DNA of 64,000 nucleotides from Haloarcula nitratireducens (GTDB lineage Archaea; Halobacteriota; Halobacteria; Halobacteriales; Haloarculaceae), in assembly GCF_019599505.1 (NCBI RefSeq), contig NZ_RKLT01000001.1:186001-250000 (forward strand), given 5' to 3'. Positions 8,771-17,573 of the stretch are shown here, piece by piece. The translations under genes were made by a program, and so were the position numbers. Below the pieces are notes generated by a model. The model saw only the letters and a program-made list of their open reading frames with translations, was not told the DNA's origin and did no database searches. Each line of letters begins with the position of its first letter. The stretch's first letter is position 1.

Positions 8771-9055
8771 TCACTCGGTTCGGTTCCCGGGTTCGACCTC
8801 GTCTCTCGGGCGGCCGATCGTCCGCTTGCCCTCGGTCGTGTCGATGTCGGTGAGCGCGTTGAGCGGGCACCACTGCGTCGCTGCGGTCAGCAGGAACACG
8901 ACGCCGACGGCGAGCGCGAGGACGCCGACGGCGGTGCCGGGCGGTCCCGGGTCGAGGCTCACACTCCCCAGCAGTATCGCCGCGCCGATGACGACGAGGA
9001 GCGGTCCGAAGACGGCCCGGCCGATGCGGTCGTACCCGCCGACGTTTCGGTACAT
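8771..9055 (-). CDS. Small membrane protein, DUF2892/YgaP-like
   Basis: A 94-aa protein with the DUF2892 pattern: MYRNVGGYDRIGR, a first hydrophobic helix AVFGPLLVVIGAAILLGSV, a short loop, and a second helix VGVLALAVGVVFLLTAATQWCPLNALTDIDT ending in the conserved CPLN. The start is placed at MYRNVGG, 13 codons inside the longest frame, because the family begins here. A tttatgtat box lies about 35 bp upstream. The function of this two-helix family is not established. Confidence 0.85.
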   Translation of the reverse strand: MYRNVGGYDRIGRAVFGPLLVVIGAAILLGSVSLDPGPPGTAVGVLALAVGVVFLLTAATQWCPLNALTDIDTTEGKRTIGRPRDEVEPGNRTE

Positions 9056-9171
9056 TGTCGAGACACTACCTTGCGATACGTTGACAATATACATAAACTA
9101 TCGGTGGATCTCACGTCCGATTGGCGCCGTAATCGGCGACCAACCGAAGAGAATCGTCCGAATCGGTGCGT

Positions 9172-10992
9172 TCAGTCGGTCGTCTCGGGTTCGATGTCGC
9201 CCGCGCTCCGGGACTCCTCGACGGCGGTCGTCAGCGAGACGTTGAGCCACGCCATCGAGCTGACGCCGCCGAGGATAGTGACGGCGTTTTTCACCGCGTG
9301 ATCCACGATCGCGACGCTGAGAGCGACCGTCACGCCGATAGCGGCGGGGGTCAGCGGCGCGACGATGATGGTGAACGCGCCCTCGTACAGCCCCACGCCG
9401 CCGGGCGTGAGCGGGAGCACCTTCGCGAGGTTCCCGACGCTGACCGCGAAGAAGCTGACGGCGACGAGCGAGGGGTCGAGCTGGTAGCCGAAGGCCGCGA
9501 AGACGGCCAGCGCGGTCACCACGTCCAGCGTCCAGATGAGGAGGCTGCTGAGGCCCACGCGAGCGAAGGCCGACCCGTCGGCGGTCACCGTCTGGATGTC
9601 GGCGACGAACGTCTCGACGACGCCGGCGACGTAGTCGGCGTAGGAGTCGTCGCTCAGCCGGCCGACGGCCGACCGCACGAAGTTGCGGTCGGTGCGGGCG
9701 CTGGCGACGATGACGCCGACGGCCCCGATGGCCGCGACGCCCACGGCGGCGGCGACGATGACGGCGGTCTGGCCGCTCCGTGCGGTGTCGCCGCTGGCCC
9801 CGCCGGTCAGCGCGGCCAGTAGCTCGCCGGCCGACCCGGTGGCGGCCAGCCCCAGCATGACGGTGCCGGCCAGCGCCGTGATCGTCAGCAGGTCGAAGAC
9901 GCGCTCGACGGCCAGCGACGCGAACCCGGTGGGGTACGGGATGGCGCGGCGCGCCTTCACGACGTAGGCGCGCACGCCGTCGCCGAGCCGCGCCGGGAAC
10001 ACGAGGTTCCCCGTCTGGCTGATGAACACCGCGCCGGTGAGGAAGTCCCAGCGCTCGTGGTACCCCATCGTATCGAGGATGTCGCGGTAGCGCGCGCCGC
10101 GAAGCGGCCACGAGACGGCGTAGATGGCGGCGCTGACGGCGATCAGCGCGGGGTCCGCGCCAGCCATCTCGTCGAGCACCGTCTGCGGGTTGAGGTACTG
10201 CGTCATCAACAGGAGCGCGACGACGACGAGCATCGTCCCCGCGCCCAACGAGACGCGAGGGGTGATTCGGGGGCTGACCGAGAGCTCCCAGCCGGTCCGG
10301 AGGATCTGGCTCCCCATGCCGAAGACGTCCCGGACGATGTCGACCTTCGAGTCGCCCTTCGGCGTCCAGTCGACGGGGAACTCCTTGACGCGGAAGCCCC
10401 GGCGCTGGGCTTTGACGAGCATCTCGGTGTCCCAGAACCAGTGTTCGTCCTGGACGGTCGGCGCGAGCGCTTCGAACGCCTGCCGGTCGAACGCCTTGAA
10501 GCCGCACTGGTGGTCCTTGAGGTCGGAGCGCAAGACCCCTCGGACCAGCGTGTTGTAGCCGTAACTCGGGACGCCGCGCTTGACCGGTCGGTCGGCGCGG
10601 TTCTCGGCCATCCAGCGCGAGCCGGTCGCCACGTCGTACTCGTCCGATCGGACGCTCTCGACGAGTTCCTCCAAGTGGCGCATGTCAGTGGCGAGGTCGG
10701 TGTCGAAGTACACCAGCGTCTCGCCCTCGGCCCGCTCGAAGGCGTACTCCAGTGCGCCGCCGCGACCGAGGCGCGTCTCCGAGTGGATGTGGCGGACGCG
10801 GTCGTCCTCGTTCGCGAGGCGGGTAGCTATCTCCGGCGTCCGGTCGGCGCAGCCGTCTTCGGCGACGATAACTTCGAACGACCCTTCGGGAAGGAAGGAG
10901 GCGAGGGTCTCCAGCGTCACCGAGACGGTCTCCTCGATGGTGTCCGCCTCGTTGTACGCCGGAAGGACGACGCTCACCTCTACAGCAGTCAT
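9172..10992 (-). CDS. aglD: AglD-like dolichyl-phosphate glycosyltransferase/flippase-like fusion
   Basis: A 606-aa two-part membrane enzyme. Residues 1-230 form a GT-A family 2 transferase (VVLPAYNEADTIEETV, VAEDGCADRT, and the DxD-like YFDTDLATDM metal site). The C-terminal 350 residues carry about eight membrane helices of the lysylphosphatidylglycerol synthase/UPF0104 type, with PARLGDGVRAYVV and PLTPGGVGLYEGAF. This architecture is that of Haloferax AglD, which charges dolichyl phosphate with the last hexose of the S-layer N-glycan. It stands alone on the minus strand, 57 bp from the radical-SAM gene. Confidence 0.88.
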   Translation of the reverse strand: MTAVEVSVVLPAYNEADTIEETVSVTLETLASFLPEGSFEVIVAEDGCADRTPEIATRLANEDDRVRHIHSETRLGRGGALEYAFERAEGETLVYFDTDLATDMRHLEELVESVRSDEYDVATGSRWMAENRADRPVKRGVPSYGYNTLVRGVLRSDLKDHQCGFKAFDRQAFEALAPTVQDEHWFWDTEMLVKAQRRGFRVKEFPVDWTPKGDSKVDIVRDVFGMGSQILRTGWELSVSPRITPRVSLGAGTMLVVVALLLMTQYLNPQTVLDEMAGADPALIAVSAAIYAVSWPLRGARYRDILDTMGYHERWDFLTGAVFISQTGNLVFPARLGDGVRAYVVKARRAIPYPTGFASLAVERVFDLLTITALAGTVMLGLAATGSAGELLAALTGGASGDTARSGQTAVIVAAAVGVAAIGAVGVIVASARTDRNFVRSAVGRLSDDSYADYVAGVVETFVADIQTVTADGSAFARVGLSSLLIWTLDVVTALAVFAAFGYQLDPSLVAVSFFAVSVGNLAKVLPLTPGGVGLYEGAFTIIVAPLTPAAIGVTVALSVAIVDHAVKNAVTILGGVSSMAWLNVSLTTAVEESRSAGDIEPETTD

Positions 10993-11049
10993 TGGTTCGG
11001 AGTGGGATGGCGAATCAGAAGTACCTTCTGGCCCATGCCCGGTAGCCCG

Positions 11050-12795
11050 TCAGTCAGCTCGCTCGGGCGACCGCGCGGTGACGAACTCCATCAGGTCCTC
11101 GCCGACCTCGGCGGCCGACTCGTAGGGACGGCCGACGACGATGTCGCCGGCGCGGCTCTTCCCGATACCGGGAATTGTCGTCAGTTCGTCCATCGAGGCG
11201 CTGTTCACGTCGAGCGGGTGTGGCACGCCCGTCACCGAGCGGTAGCCGTGGCCGGTGACGGCCACGTCGATGGTTCGTCCGAGCTCCCGCTCGCCCGGAA
11301 GCCCGACCAGCAGCGGGTAGGTCCCCAGCTGGCGGCCGAACGTCTTGCCGTCCTGGTGGTACTCCAGATGCACGTCGGGAAGCACCGTACCCGGCGGGGC
11401 GACCCGCTTGAGCATCGGATTATCGATCTCTTCGCGGACCTCCTGCTTGTACCGCTTGAACAGTTGCTTGTGGTCCTTGGCGATCTGCGCGCCGGTGTCG
11501 GCCATGTCGGTCCCCTCGAAGGCCATCACCTGCCGGATGTTCACTCGGCGGAGCATGTACCCCTCGTCGTAGACCCGCCGGAGGAACTCCTTGTTGTGCT
11601 CGAACGTCTCGCGGCGCTCGCCTTTCAGCCCGTGCAGGAGGTTGATGCCGGGCAGGAGCTTCGGGAGGCGACGCGGCGCGTCCTCGCCGACCTCCGGGCC
11701 TCGCGGCTTCGCCGCTCGGCTTTCCGAGGCGCTCCGCGCCTCGCTAGGCCGCCACCCGGCCTCCTCGTTCACGATCTTCACGGCCTCGAAACACTCCTCG
11801 GCGGTGACGTTGAGGTCGTTCTCCTCCTGAACCAGCGGGTCCGCCGATTCCAGGCCGAACGCGGCGGTGTCGCCGGGCGTGTTGTGCTCGGCGATGACGC
11901 GGATCCCCTCGCGGGCCTTCTCGGGCCACTCGACGACGGTAATGGGGTTCATGTTGTCGAGGTGGAGCGTCTCCAGGTCGGGGGCCACCTCGCGGATGCC
12001 GCCGTAGAGACGGCGGAGCGCGTCCGGGTTCGGGGCTTCGCCGTCGCCGCCGTAGGCGAGGATGTCGGCCTGTCGGCCCAGGCGGAAGTGAGCGACGCCG
12101 CGGTCGGAGAGGGCGTCGACCTCGTCCACGACGCTCTCGGGCGGCCGGAAGTCCGGATCGCCGTACATCGGCTCCGTGCAGAACGAACAGCGGTATGGAC
12201 AGCCCCGGGAGGTCTCCATCTCGCAGATGAGGTACTCCGGGTGGTTGGGGTGCTGTTCGACGACGAACGCGCCCGCTCGCGCCCACCGGGTCTCCTCTTC
12301 GACGGAGCGATAGCGGTCCTCGAACCCCTCGAGGCCGGACTCGACGAGGTCGTGGACGGCCGCCTCCACGTCGGCCATCGCCAGGAAGTCGAAGTCGAGG
12401 TCGTCGCGGGCCGTCTCGCTGGCCCCCTCGTTGGACTCGCCGACGCCGAAGCGGACGGGGCCGCCCATCACGGACGTGCCGTCGGCGGTCCACGCCAGTT
12501 CGCGCACCTCGTCGGGTTCGGCCGGCGTCCCGCCGACGTACTTCCCGGGAACGGTCATCCCGCCGACGTACAGCAGCAGGTCGGCCTCCTCGACGTCGCG
12601 CCACAGGCGGCGCTCCTCGCGGAGTTCGTCGATCGTGTGGTACGTAATCTGCTCTCGGGGCACGCCCGCCTCGACCATCGCGCCGGCGGCGTAGCGCGGG
12701 TACGTCGAGATGTAGGGCGGGACCCCGAAGTGCGCCGGTTCGTCGACGTAGCCGTCCACGATGGTCACGTCGAGCGTCTCGGGGTCTGCGGTCAT
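11050..12795 (-). CDS. Radical SAM protein with C-terminal helix-hairpin-helix
   Basis: A 581-aa radical SAM protein. N-terminal 190 residues form a B12-binding-like alpha/beta domain; the 4Fe-4S site is CPYRCSFC (C199, C203, C206); the barrel follows; and residues about 535-570 carry a helix-hairpin-helix, LTTIPGIGKSRAGDIV, that could bind nucleic acid. This is the archaeal radical-SAM/HhH family of unknown reaction (a tRNA- or DNA-directed modification is a guess). Residues about 349-377 (RPSEARSASESRAAKPRGP and on) look foreign: the DNA there forms back-to-back hairpins and keeps the frame. Confidence 0.85.
   Translation of the reverse strand: MTADPETLDVTIVDGYVDEPAHFGVPPYISTYPRYAAGAMVEAGVPREQITYHTIDELREERRLWRDVEEADLLLYVGGMTVPGKYVGGTPAEPDEVRELAWTADGTSVMGGPVRFGVGESNEGASETARDDLDFDFLAMADVEAAVHDLVESGLEGFEDRYRSVEEETRWARAGAFVVEQHPNHPEYLICEMETSRGCPYRCSFCTEPMYGDPDFRPPESVVDEVDALSDRGVAHFRLGRQADILAYGGDGEAPNPDALRRLYGGIREVAPDLETLHLDNMNPITVVEWPEKAREGIRVIAEHNTPGDTAAFGLESADPLVQEENDLNVTAEECFEAVKIVNEEAGWRPSEARSASESRAAKPRGPEVGEDAPRRLPKLLPGINLLHGLKGERRETFEHNKEFLRRVYDEGYMLRRVNIRQVMAFEGTDMADTGAQIAKDHKQLFKRYKQEVREEIDNPMLKRVAPPGTVLPDVHLEYHQDGKTFGRQLGTYPLLVGLPGERELGRTIDVAVTGHGYRSVTGVPHPLDVNSASMDELTTIPGIGKSRAGDIVVGRPYESAAEVGEDLMEFVTARSPERAD
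11703..11743 (-). repeat. Paired hairpins inserted in the radical-SAM gene
   Basis: Within the coding frame, two adjacent perfect inverted repeats occur: gcggc-ttc-gccgc (11703-11715) and an 8-bp stem cgaggcgc/gcgcctcg with loop tcc (11725-11743). They encode the low-complexity Arg/Ser/Ala segment SEARSASESRAAKPR. The surrounding protein is well conserved in character, so this looks like a small in-frame palindromic insertion. Confidence 0.6.
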
Positions 12796-12862
12796 GGTCG
12801 CGAGTTGTCGGCCGACGCGTAAAACGGTGTCTGGTCGGACCCGGTCCGCTTCTCCGCCCCGC

Positions 12863-14764
12863 TCAGTCGTCCGCTTCGAGCGGCCCTTCGTCGGCCTGGG
12901 CCCGCCAGAGGTCGGCGTAGTCCCCCTCCGACGCGAGCAGGTCGTCGTGGCTCCCGCGCTCGACGATCTCGCCGTCGTCCATGACGATGATTCGGTCGGC
13001 GTCTTGGATCGTCGAGAGGCGGTGGGCGATGACGAAGGCGGTCCGGTCCTCGACGAGGCGCTCGATGCTCGCCTGGATGCGCTCTTCGGTCTCCGTGTCC
13101 ACGTCGCTGGTCGCCTCGTCGAAGATGATGATCTCGGGGTCGTTCAACAGCGCCCGGGCGATGGCGACGCGCTGGCGCTGGCCGCCGGAGAGCTTGACGC
13201 CGCGCTCGCCGATCTGCGTGTCGTAGCCCTCGGGCAGCGCCGCGATGAACTCGTCGGCCTGTGCGGCCCGAGCCGCCTCACGGACCCGCTCGCGGGCCTC
13301 CTCGCTCCCCCCGCGTTCCCCGTCGAGCACCTCCCGGTCGCCGTAGGCCACGTTCTCGGCGACGGTACCCGAGAAGAGGTAGGGCTGTTGCTCGACGACG
13401 GCGACTTCCCCTCGGAGCGCCTGTAATCCGTACTCGCGGACGTCGACGCCGTCCACGCGAACTGCGCCCGAGTCCACGTCGTGGAATCTGGGGACGAGTT
13501 TCAGCAGGGTCGACTTCCCCGCGCCGGTCGGCCCGGCGAGTCCCACCGTCGCGCCGGCGGGCACGTCCAGCGAGACGTTCCGCAGGACCGGGCGGTCCGC
13601 CTCGTAGCCGAAGGTCACGTCATCGAAGGAGACCTCTCCGTCGACGTCGTCGGGCGCGTACGGGTCCGCCGGGTCGGTGATCGTCGGCTCCCGTCCCAGC
13701 AGGCCGAAGACGCGCTCGGCGCTGGACTTGGCGAGCTGGTACTTGTTCGCGGACTTCCCGACCCGGCGCATCGGGGAGTAGAGGCGACGCAGGTAGAGGA
13801 AGAAGAGCGCGAACGTCCCCGTCTGCAGCGCCGCCGCGCCGTCGGGACTGGTGACGAAGTCCCGCCCGGCGACGTAGAGAATCGCGACGAAGACGACGCC
13901 GGTCAGGAGCCGCAACCCGGCGAAGAAGGCCCGACGGATGCGGAGCGCCGCCACCTTCTCGTCGTGATAGGTCTGGCTCTGGGCCGTCACGCGCTCGTTC
14001 TCGAACTCGTAGCGGTCGAAGGCCTTGATGACCGGCGCGCCGCTCAGGTTGTTCTCCAGTCGGGTGTTGAGCCGCGAGACGGTGCGCCGGATCGAGCGGT
14101 AACGGGGTTCTATCCACGAGAGGAAGTAGCCGCTGGCGATACCGATTATCGGGACCGGCGCGAGCGCGATGAGCGCCAGCGTCGGCGAGTGCCAGTAGAG
14201 GACGGCGGCGATGCCGCCGACGGTAGCGACCACGCGGATCAGCTGTCGGAACTCGGTGTTGAGAAACGACTCCAGCCGGTTGATGTCGCTGTTGAGAATG
14301 GACATCATCCCGCCGGTCTGGTGGCCCGTGAAGAAGTCCATCGAGAGGTGTTGCAGGTGGTCGTAGGTGTCGTTCCGGAGGTCGCGCTGTATCTTCTGTG
14401 CGCTCGACTGGAGCAGGTAGCGGGAGACGAACCGGGTCACCGAGCGGAGCAGGTACGCGAGAGCGGCGATGACGACCAGCCGACGGAGGAAGGCGAGCTT
14501 CGCGGCTTCGCCGGCGATAGCGGTCGTCGGGAGCAGCCCAGCGGCCGAGAGCAGCCCCGGCTCGCCGCTGTTGAGGACGACGCGGTCGATGGCGGCAGCG
14601 ACGACGATGGGCGGGACGAGCCGCGCGAAGCGAGTCAGGAAGGCCGCGAGGATGCCGACGAGGAGGCGGACCCAGTACGGCGTCGCATAGGAGACGAGGT
14701 TCACCATCGGGTGGCCGTCGACGTTCTCACGGACCCCCTCGAACCCGCCGTGCTCGTCGGTCAT
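12863..14764 (-). CDS. ABC transporter, fused permease and ATPase (MsbA/multidrug type)
   Basis: A 633-aa half-transporter: six membrane helices (about residues 28-330) then a nucleotide-binding domain with Walker A GPTGAGKST, Q-loop VVEQQPYLFSGT, signature LSGGQRQR, Walker B IIIFDEATSDVD and the H-loop AHRLST. It would work as a homodimer exporting lipids or hydrophobic compounds. The domain order and length are typical. Gene is 67 bp from the radical-SAM gene on the same strand, so joint transcription is possible. Confidence 0.92.
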   Translation of the reverse strand: MTDEHGGFEGVRENVDGHPMVNLVSYATPYWVRLLVGILAAFLTRFARLVPPIVVAAAIDRVVLNSGEPGLLSAAGLLPTTAIAGEAAKLAFLRRLVVIAALAYLLRSVTRFVSRYLLQSSAQKIQRDLRNDTYDHLQHLSMDFFTGHQTGGMMSILNSDINRLESFLNTEFRQLIRVVATVGGIAAVLYWHSPTLALIALAPVPIIGIASGYFLSWIEPRYRSIRRTVSRLNTRLENNLSGAPVIKAFDRYEFENERVTAQSQTYHDEKVAALRIRRAFFAGLRLLTGVVFVAILYVAGRDFVTSPDGAAALQTGTFALFFLYLRRLYSPMRRVGKSANKYQLAKSSAERVFGLLGREPTITDPADPYAPDDVDGEVSFDDVTFGYEADRPVLRNVSLDVPAGATVGLAGPTGAGKSTLLKLVPRFHDVDSGAVRVDGVDVREYGLQALRGEVAVVEQQPYLFSGTVAENVAYGDREVLDGERGGSEEARERVREAARAAQADEFIAALPEGYDTQIGERGVKLSGGQRQRVAIARALLNDPEIIIFDEATSDVDTETEERIQASIERLVEDRTAFVIAHRLSTIQDADRIIVMDDGEIVERGSHDDLLASEGDYADLWRAQADEGPLEADD

Positions 14765-14884
14765 AGACCGTCTATCGGGTCCGCACTGAAGTATGCCGGG
14801 CTTGGACTACGCACGGCTGCGACCGTCCCGCGGAACGGTGCCGTCTCCGAAAGCGGTTTGTCTCTCACGGGCCAACGTGACGGT

Positions 14885-15043
14885 ATGCCAGCCACCCTGG
14901 AGGTCGTCTGTACCGACGACGACTGTACGCTCGATATGTTCGAGCTACACTACACGTACGACATGCCCGAGGACGTCGGCGTCGCCGACTTCTCCTGTCC
15001 GTACTGCGGCGGCACCGACTGCCTGGAGGCCGTCGAGCTATGA
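14885..15043 (+). CDS. Small zinc-ribbon protein (52 aa)
   Basis: A 52-aa protein with an N-terminal pair C-x4-C (CTDDDC) and a C-terminal CPYCGGTDC, the CPxCG-type zinc ribbon frequent among haloarchaeal small proteins. The stop TGA overlaps the ATG of the Hsp20 gene by four bases (ATGA), so the two are translationally coupled. A gtttgtctc stretch about 28 bp upstream may be the TATA element. Role unknown; coupling suggests a function with the chaperone. Confidence 0.8.
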   Translation: MPATLEVVCTDDDCTLDMFELHYTYDMPEDVGVADFSCPYCGGTDCLEAVEL

Positions 15044-15573
15044 TCCGGGACGTCGGCGAGTCGGTCAGCAACAAGATATTCGAGAACCTCGGTCGGGCGG
15101 CGGGTCGCGTCCAGGAGAAGAAACCGCTACCGGCGGACCTGCTGGAGTCCGACGACGCCTACCTCGTCGTCTTCGACGCCCCCGGGGCGACCGCCAGCGA
15201 CCTGCAGGTCCGCTACGTCGAGGACCGCGTCGAGGTCCGCGTGGACCGCTTCCGGGACTTCCACGACGGGTTCGAGATGCGCTATCCCGGCCGCGGTCTG
15301 GCGCTCGACGGCTCGGTGACGCTGCCGGAGGACGCCGACGTAGACGCCGCCGAAGCCTCGGCGACGCTCAAGGATAACGGCACGCTACAGGTCCGTATCC
15401 CCAAGGTCGCGGGAACCGATGCGAGCGAGGAGATCGACGTGGAATCCACCGTCGGCGACGACGACGCGAGCGAACCCGACGCGGAGACCGACGAGTACGG
15501 CGTCTCCGAGTACGACGCCGAGACCGACGACTTCGAGGAACGGGACCCGGATACCGACGACGCCGACGAGTAG
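15040..15573 (+). CDS. Hsp20/alpha-crystallin family protein
   Basis: A 177-aa small heat-shock protein: an N-terminal helix, then the alpha-crystallin beta-sandwich (about residues 30-125; YLVVFDAPGATASDLQVRY, GLALDGSVTLPEDADVD, and NGTLQVRIPK, close to the family's GVL pattern), and a long acidic tail of about 45 residues typical of halophiles. The C-terminal IxI motif of oligomer contacts is replaced by the acidic tail. It overlaps the zinc-ribbon gene upstream. Confidence 0.88.
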   Translation: MIRDVGESVSNKIFENLGRAAGRVQEKKPLPADLLESDDAYLVVFDAPGATASDLQVRYVEDRVEVRVDRFRDFHDGFEMRYPGRGLALDGSVTLPEDADVDAAEASATLKDNGTLQVRIPKVAGTDASEEIDVESTVGDDDASEPDAETDEYGVSEYDAETDDFEERDPDTDDADE

Positions 15574-15615
15574 CGCGGCCTCCCGATTCGTTTACGCTGT
15601 TCTACGACGCACACG

Positions 15616-16713
15616 TCACCAGTCGGCGGTCGGGTCGCCGAGCGGGTCGAACGACTCCTCGCCGTCGAACCGCGTCGGGTCGAAGCGGTCGGAGAGCGGC
15701 GCGTCGATTCGCGGTGACGTTCCGCAGATCCGCTCGGCGACGAACTCCCCCATCGCCGGTGCCCGCATGAGCCCGTGACCCTGCCACCCGGTCGCTACCC
15801 AGAGGCCGTCGGCGACGCGGCCGACCAGCGGATCGCGGTCCGGCGTCGCCGTGCACAGGCCCGCCCACGCGCGGTCGGGAGTCGGATCGAGCGTCGTCGC
15901 CGACCGGACGTTTCCGAGGGCCGTCTCGACGAACGCCGGGTCCGCCTCGGCGTCCCAGTCGGTCGGGTCGGCCGCGTGCGCGCCGCCGCCGACGAGCAGG
16001 GCGTCGCCGCGGGGACGCCAGTAGAACTCCTCGGTCGCGTCGTAAAACGAAGGCAGCGTCTCCTCGAAGGGGTCGGTCACGAGCGCCTGCGTCCGGAAGG
16101 CCTTGAGTGCGAGCGAGACGCCCGCGTCGGCGACCAGCGGCTTCGTCGCCGGCCCGGCGGCCGCGACGACGGCATCGAAGTCCCGCCTACCGGACGGTGT
16201 CTCGACGGCGGTCGGTCCGACCAGCGAGACGGGCGCGTTCGTCTCGACGGTGACGCCGCGCTGTCGGGCACGGTCAGCGAGTCGGGCAACGACTGCGTCC
16301 GGGTCGAGTAACCCGGCGGCGGTGGCGATGCCGGCCGCTTCGATACCCCCGGTACGCAACGACGGATACCGCTCGCCGAGTTCGTCGGGGGAGATCCGCT
16401 CGACGGCTCTGCCGTGCGACTGCATCTCCGCCACCTGTCCGCGGACGGCCGTCTCGTCGCCGCGCTCGCGGGCGGCCCAGACGTACGGGCACGGCTCCAG
16501 CAGGTCCCACTCGCGGTACCGGGCGAGCGCGCGGTCGGCGACGGCGGCGTCCAGTTCCCCGGCGAAGGCGTCGTAGCAGATGCCCGCGGCCCGGCCGGTC
16601 GCGCCGCTGCCCAACTCGTCGCGTTCGTAGAGCGTCACGTCGACGTCGCGTTCTGCGAGGTCGGCGGCCGCGACGAGTCCGACCGCGCCACCGCCGACGA
16701 CTGCGACGCGCAT
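15616..16713 (-). CDS. FAD-dependent oxidoreductase, DAO/glycine-oxidase family
   Basis: A 365-aa D-amino-acid-oxidase-like flavoprotein: dinucleotide motif VVGGGAVGLVAAADLAE at the N-terminus, GSGATGRAAG, a substrate domain, and the C-terminal VATGWQGHGLMRAPAMGEFVAE FAD-binding segment. It would oxidise an amine or amino acid. It directly abuts the 261-aa protein gene upstream: that gene's stop begins on the next base after this ATG, so they form an operon. The substrate cannot be named. Confidence 0.87.
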   Translation of the reverse strand: MRVAVVGGGAVGLVAAADLAERDVDVTLYERDELGSGATGRAAGICYDAFAGELDAAVADRALARYREWDLLEPCPYVWAARERGDETAVRGQVAEMQSHGRAVERISPDELGERYPSLRTGGIEAAGIATAAGLLDPDAVVARLADRARQRGVTVETNAPVSLVGPTAVETPSGRRDFDAVVAAAGPATKPLVADAGVSLALKAFRTQALVTDPFEETLPSFYDATEEFYWRPRGDALLVGGGAHAADPTDWDAEADPAFVETALGNVRSATTLDPTPDRAWAGLCTATPDRDPLVGRVADGLWVATGWQGHGLMRAPAMGEFVAERICGTSPRIDAPLSDRFDPTRFDGEESFDPLGDPTADW

Positions 16714-17499
16714 CTACCCGAGCAGCGGTCCCAGCCCGCGGGCCGGGTAGCCGACGACGGTGTCGACCCCGGCCTCGCGGAGTCGGTCGGTCCGGTCGGC
16801 GATGGCGTCGGGCGCGCCGACGAGCGCGTAGTCCCGAACCCCCGATTCGAGCACCTCGCGCGCTCGGCCGCTCGCGGCGCTGTCGGTCGGTGCGCCGTCC
16901 GGCAGCGCTCGACGGACGGGGCGACGGCGGGCGGCGTAGGCTCCCACGGCGTCGAGGATAACGTCGGTGTCGGGGGTGAGGACGAACGGCGCGTACACCG
17001 CGACGCCGCCGTCGAACCCGGCGGCGCGGAGCGCCCGGACGTCGCGCGCGGTCGAACGCGAGAGCAGTTCGTACTGCGTCCCGCCGACGGCCAGCGCGAG
17101 GCGTTCGATGCCCTCGGTGCCGACCCACGGATCGGCGGCGTCGGCCGCGGCCGCTCGGAGGCGCGGCGCGACCGCTCGGTCGGCCTCCGCGTCGGTGAGA
17201 TAGGCGCTGTGGCCGGCCACCAGAACCCGCTCGACGGCGTCCGGAAGCGCGGCGAGCGCGCCGTCGTCGCCGAGCGGGTCGTAGCCGTCGGCGCGGACCG
17301 GCGTCGTCACGCGAACGGTCGCGTCCTCGGAGAGCGCGGAGAGCGTCTCGCGGCCGGGGACGTGCGTGTGCCCCTCGTAGTCTATCGCCAGCGTCTCGAC
17401 GGCGAGGTCGGCGGCCGCTCGCGGGTCGACCTCGGCGGGTTTGAGCGCGACCGCGTCGATACCCACGTCGGCGAGCGTCACTGTCGAGAGCGCTGTCAT
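16714..17499 (-). CDS. Haloarchaeal protein with luciferase-like C-terminus (DUF7388-like)
   Basis: A 261-aa soluble protein. The C-terminus, DYALVGAPDAIADRTDRLREAGVDTVVGYPA, resembles the end of F420-dependent luciferase-like barrels (a 'GTPEEVAERL..AGVDRVV' pattern), and the middle has WVGTEGIERLALAVGGTQYELLSRSTARD. I believe it matches the halobacterial family DUF7388 but could not check. It is the first gene of a unit with the FAD oxidoreductase, suggesting a joint redox job. Confidence 0.72.
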   Translation of the reverse strand: MTALSTVTLADVGIDAVALKPAEVDPRAAADLAVETLAIDYEGHTHVPGRETLSALSEDATVRVTTPVRADGYDPLGDDGALAALPDAVERVLVAGHSAYLTDAEADRAVAPRLRAAAADAADPWVGTEGIERLALAVGGTQYELLSRSTARDVRALRAAGFDGGVAVYAPFVLTPDTDVILDAVGAYAARRRPVRRALPDGAPTDSAASGRAREVLESGVRDYALVGAPDAIADRTDRLREAGVDTVVGYPARGLGPLLG

Positions 17500-17573
17500 C
17501 GGTTGTGTGCCTTCGTCTCGGAGCGCAAAGCCCTGTCGTTCTCGCTCGCCCCTCAGCCGTTCTCGGTCCGCGT

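Noticed and set aside
10057..12822. Very long plus-strand open frame (921 codons)
   Set aside because: It lies opposite the AglD-like and radical-SAM genes, which carry clear family motifs; the plus frame has none.
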